Of a DNA stretch of 64,000 nt, positions 62,653 to 64,000 are shown piece after piece. Origin of the DNA: Stachybotrys elegans (Eukaryota > Ascomycota > Sordariomycetes > Hypocreales > Stachybotryaceae); assembly GCA_020746835.1 (NCBI GenBank), contig JAGPNK010000023.1, positions 1 to 64,000 on the forward strand, read 5' to 3'. Positions within the stretch are counted from its first letter, which is position 1; each line of letters opens with the position of its first letter. The position numbers and the translations under genes were made by a program. The notes under the pieces are model-generated. The model ran no database searches. It saw only the letters and a list, made by a program, of their open reading frames with translations, and was not told where the DNA came from.

Positions 62653-64000
62653 GTACAGTTCGTATGTGGGGTTTTCCACTATGACATACATACATAAAAT
62701 GACCCCAGTGCTGTGGCTGACCAATTGCACCAATTGAGGATAGAATTTATATTAGGGCACTGTAATTAGGCCCAGGAAGGCCAAGAAATCCCAACAAAAG
62801 ATTCATGACATTGGCAGAAGCTCTGGTAACTGGTGAGACTATTTCCGAGGCAAACGAAGCAATTGAAGAGGCGGATGCTGTTGAGGATGTGATCGAGGTG
62901 GGAGGGATGGAAGAAGTTGAGTTCAAATTCGGAGGAGGAAGAATTAGGTGTGGTACGCACACGCGCAGGGCGTGAAGTCAAAATACCGCGAAAATATTAA
63001 AATCCACTTCATTCTAAAACGAAATTCGAAAATCATTTCACGGGTTTTATTTTTGGTGAATTTTCAACATATGGTTGAAAAATAGCATTTTGTATGGGGG
63101 AATTTTTTTTTTGCTGTACGGTAGGTGGGTACGTACGGCAGGTGGGTACTGCATGGTACCTAGACTGGACCAAGGCTGAGGATGAGCGAATTGAAGCCCA
63201 GGTCGCTGAAGAGATGGGAGACAATCCTTTGGCTAATAGAAGAAGAGGCTTCAAAGACATTTGGAGGCGAATAGAAACGGACAGTAGGGAACAAGAAGCT
63301 TTGCACTTGGCTAGTTATAGCATAGAAGACTGTATCATGGTTGGAAGTCACGGATATCAGACAACCAATTGAGTGGCAAAGCCCCTGAACAACATATCTG
63401 TCAATTTGGGAGGCCCTTATATGAATCAAGCAACTCGAATCTTTCCATCTAAATAATAATAGGCGAAAGGTAGCCAAAGGAAGCTGTCAGCTCCGCTGAG
63501 TGTAATTTGGTGAGCTTTACTTTGCCCCGCGGAGACAGTGCCGACAGCCCATTTTGTATTACCAGCTCGGCAAATGGCACTGTGCTTAGTCATTTTCGCG
63601 GGTACCGCGAGCCTATTGGCTCCCCGTGTACGGGATGGTGCACCTATGGGCTCCCGCCTACGCGTGCACGAGTGGAGGCGCGCCTAGGCGTGTGCCTATG
63701 GGGCCCCGGGTCATATACATGCTTGGAGCCTTGTCACACTTAAGGGGATACAACGGTGGCTGTAGCTTCTCCAGCAACAGAACATGCGGCATAGTACTAT
63801 GGCACGACAATGATGTCAACAAGCTGAAGACCGTGCTGCGGACTTGTGGTGTATGTAGATGTGGCGGCGGTTTTTAGACTCCAGAAGGGCTTGCCAAAGT
63901 AAGCGGGTCCGTCAACATGGCGAAGATCTAGAACGCCAGAGACTGACCGAATCAAGAGATCCAAACCATGCTCAGCCAAATCTAGACTAAGCCACGACAT
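62653..64000. other. right edge, no firm gene
   Basis: A frame at 63094-63372 (+; acidic, with DWTKAEDERIEAQVAEEMGD) could be a gene or transposon remnant. A 19-bp direct repeat (GTACGGYAGGTGGGTAC) lies at about 63115-63150. The minus frame 63797-64000 starts at the window edge and may be part of a gene continuing to the right. The GC-rich stretch 63600-63720 holds nothing recognisable. Confidence 0.3.

Noticed and set aside
63507..63743. ORF in the GC-rich right edge
   Set aside because: No domain, odd composition and no splice or start support.
1..64000. Captain tyrosine recombinase (DUF3435) for the Starship
   Set aside because: I looked for a long gene with the R...H-x-x-R...Y pattern and saw none; the element identity rests on cargo only.
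1..64000. tRNA, rRNA or other structural RNA genes
   Set aside because: I found no A/B-box pair with a cloverleaf or rRNA-like sequence by eye; a tRNAscan/Infernal run would settle it.

Overview
The window is nuclear DNA of a filamentous ascomycete (Pezizomycotina). The genes carry many short introns of about 45-115 bases with GTAAGT-like donors and CTAAC/CTGAC branch points, and the families are fungal: bZIP with a DUF3425-like start, PalI/SUR7, fungal rhodopsin-like 7TM, AA11, DUF3723. The species cannot be named from the sequence. All exon models are by-eye splices, checked only for reading phase and family fit.

Layout. 1-9.5 kb: an EgtD-like methyltransferase, a short bZIP, a small membrane protein, and much decayed sequence (ABC-transporter tail, diverged duplications, tight hairpins). 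9.5-13.1 kb: a broken F-box gene and a broken unknown gene. 13.6-17 kb: a 551-residue unknown and a PalI/SUR7 protein. 17.4-21.6 kb: a lysine/arginine-repeat protein with a Cys/His tail, a chitin-type LPMO (AA11), a GH16 glucanase and a 247-bp MITE. 22.5-26 kb: coiled-coil genes and a proline-rich gene. 27-31 kb: a rhodopsin-like 7TM gene divergent from a DHA2 drug exporter. 31-33.5 kb: gene-poor decayed repeats. 33.5-62.5 kb: dense accessory block with two ferric reductases, a MADS-like protein, coiled-coil paralogues, a germin-like cupin, a phosducin-like fragment, a small secreted protein, a LURP-one-like protein, a RING-patatin protein, a sirtuin with a novel N-terminus, a pseudokinase and a DUF3723 protein. 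62.6-64 kb: no convincing gene.

Ferric reductase, patatin-like protein and DUF3723 are three of the four recurrent cargo families of Starship giant transposons, so about 17-62.6 kb is probably Starship cargo. No captain recombinase or element end is visible.

Main new observation: the promoters of most of these cargo genes share a CCC-N6-GGG element with an A/T-rich spacer, usually 100-190 bp before the start codon and often shared by a divergent pair. It contains a CArG-like box (CC-N6-GG), the kind of site MADS-box proteins bind, and the same block encodes a small MADS-like protein. A self-contained cargo regulon is a testable hypothesis. Several genes are broken or borderline: patatin (G-run frameshift), pseudokinase (intron lacking AG), F-box, phosducin-like.
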